Below, piece after piece: positions 63,412-64,000 of a DNA stretch of 64,000 nt (its first letter is position 1; each line of letters opens with the position of its first letter). The position numbers were made by a program, and so were the translations under genes. Source of the DNA: JAAYRQ01 sp035647235 (GTDB lineage: Bacteria; Bacillota; Syntrophomonadia; Syntrophomonadales; Syntrophomonadaceae); the NCBI GenBank assembly GCA_964514235.1, contig CAZEPV010000002.1, positions 62,001 to 126,000 of the forward strand, in the 5' to 3' direction. Below the pieces are notes generated by a model that was given only the letters and a program-made list of their open reading frames with translations, had not been told where the DNA came from and searched no databases.

Positions 63412-64000
63412 TTGATAAACAAAGTTGAAATATGTGGTGTAAATACTTCCAAATTACCAGTACTTAAAAATGAAGAAATGAGAAACCTCTTCAAGGTTAT
63501 GCAAGCGGGTGAAATCGAAGCTAGAGAAAAATTAATTCAAGGAAATCTAAGATTGGTTCTGAGTGTAATACAAAGATTTTCTAATCGGGGAGAATACGTA
63601 GATGACTTGTTTCAAGTAGGGTGTATAGGCTTAATTAAGGCTATTGATAATTTTGACTTAGGCCAAAATGTAAGATTTTCTACTTATGCTGTTCCTATGA
63701 TTATAGGGGAAATCCGTCGCTATTTGCGGGATAATAATTCAGTTAGGGTATCCAGATCATTACGCGATATAGCCTATAAAGCCTTGCAAGTAAGGGAAAG
63801 ACTAGCTTCAGATAATTCCCAAGAACCTACAGTGAGCCAAATTGCCCAGGAAATAAATGTACCTAGGGAAGAGGTAGTATTCGCTTTAGATGCTATCCAG
63901 GAGCCTGTATCCCTATTCGAACCGATTTATAATGATGGCGGTGATCCGATCCTAGTTATGGATCAAATTAGTGATGATAAGAGTAGTGATGATTTATGGC
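63412..64000 (+). CDS. sigG: RNA polymerase sigma-G factor, forespore (partial)
   Basis: Sigma-G directs late forespore transcription. The 196 visible codons read KVEICGVNTSKLPVLKNEEM, then NRGEYVDDLFQVGCIGLIKAIDNFDL, STYAVPMIIGEIRRYLRDNN and SLFEPIYNDGGDP, nearly identical to Bacillus subtilis sigma-G. The start is TTG 63412 after GGGGTGGAG. The gene runs off the right edge, so region 4 is not seen. It lies directly after sigE, the conserved spoIIGA-sigE-sigG order. Confidence 0.97.
   Translation, partial: MINKVEICGVNTSKLPVLKNEEMRNLFKVMQAGEIEAREKLIQGNLRLVLSVIQRFSNRGEYVDDLFQVGCIGLIKAIDNFDLGQNVRFSTYAVPMIIGEIRRYLRDNNSVRVSRSLRDIAYKALQVRERLASDNSQEPTVSQIAQEINVPREEVVFALDAIQEPVSLFEPIYNDGGDPILVMDQISDDKSSDDLW

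Noticed and set aside
1..64000. CRISPR arrays, insertion sequences, prophage genes, tRNAs, toxin-antitoxin or defence genes
   Set aside because: I looked for spaced repeats, terminal inverted repeats with transposase motifs, tRNA-like folds and defence-type domains and found none.

Overview
The window looks like a core-genome stretch from an A+T-rich, endospore-forming member of the Firmicutes, most likely class Clostridia. The evidence is a full set of sporulation genes (germination protease gpr, ylbJ, spoIIGA, sigE, sigG), strong AGGAGG ribosome binding sites with frequent TTG starts, a MurE with the meso-diaminopimelate motif DNPR, and Clostridia-like gene order. I could not place it in a genus. 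I see no insertion sequences, prophage genes, CRISPR arrays, tRNAs or rRNAs, and no base-composition island that stands out by eye.

Layout. Positions 1-5400 hold a partial gpr, rsmD, a coiled-coil protein, ylbJ, a patatin-like hydrolase and tmcAL. Positions 5457-7705 hold the acetate/ATP pair pta-ackA. Positions 7768-16367 start at a consensus sigma-A promoter and hold DUF177-rpmF-plsX-acpP-rnc, a radical SAM protein, birA and smc, followed by ftsY. Positions 17447-21241 hold a compact purine-thioether salvage cluster: an MTA/MTI phosphorylase, mtnA, a class II aldolase and an MTA/SAH deaminase. Then come moeA, a convergent two-P-loop ATPase and a thioesterase.

Positions 24253-35254 hold recJ-rel-dtd, an MBL hydrolase, hemZ, hisS and aspS, followed by a 6S RNA. 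The 6S RNA lies between aspS and tcdA, as bsrA does in Bacillus subtilis. After tcdA and a paaK-ACT pair there is a three-gene set of membrane and secreted proteins of unknown function (37999-41169). A PHP-domain phosphoesterase follows.

Positions 42747-61488 are the division and cell wall (dcw) cluster: MraZ boxes, mraZ, rsmH, ftsL, a PASTA penicillin-binding protein, murE, murF, mraY, murD, ftsW/spoVE, murG, murC, murA, ftsQ, DUF881, sbp, ftsA and ftsZ. murB is not in the cluster. The mother-cell and forespore sigma module spoIIGA-sigE-sigG closes the window, with sigG cut by the edge.

The genes link precursor synthesis for peptidoglycan (mur genes) to the division ring (FtsA, FtsZ, FtsQ, FtsL, FtsW, PBP) and then to sporulation, where the asymmetric septum activates pro-sigma-E through SpoIIGA and then sigma-G. 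The most notable points are an ftsA gene with no ATG, GTG or TTG start, so apparently starting at ATC; a salvage cluster whose phosphorylase has lost the adenine-binding Asp pair and sits with a deaminase; three 10-bp-spaced MraZ boxes next to a perfect 14-bp palindrome; forespore-type promoters before gpr and sigG; and a secreted stalk-domain plus X2-domain protein in an uncharacterised operon. I did not find a clearly new, multi-gene biological system.
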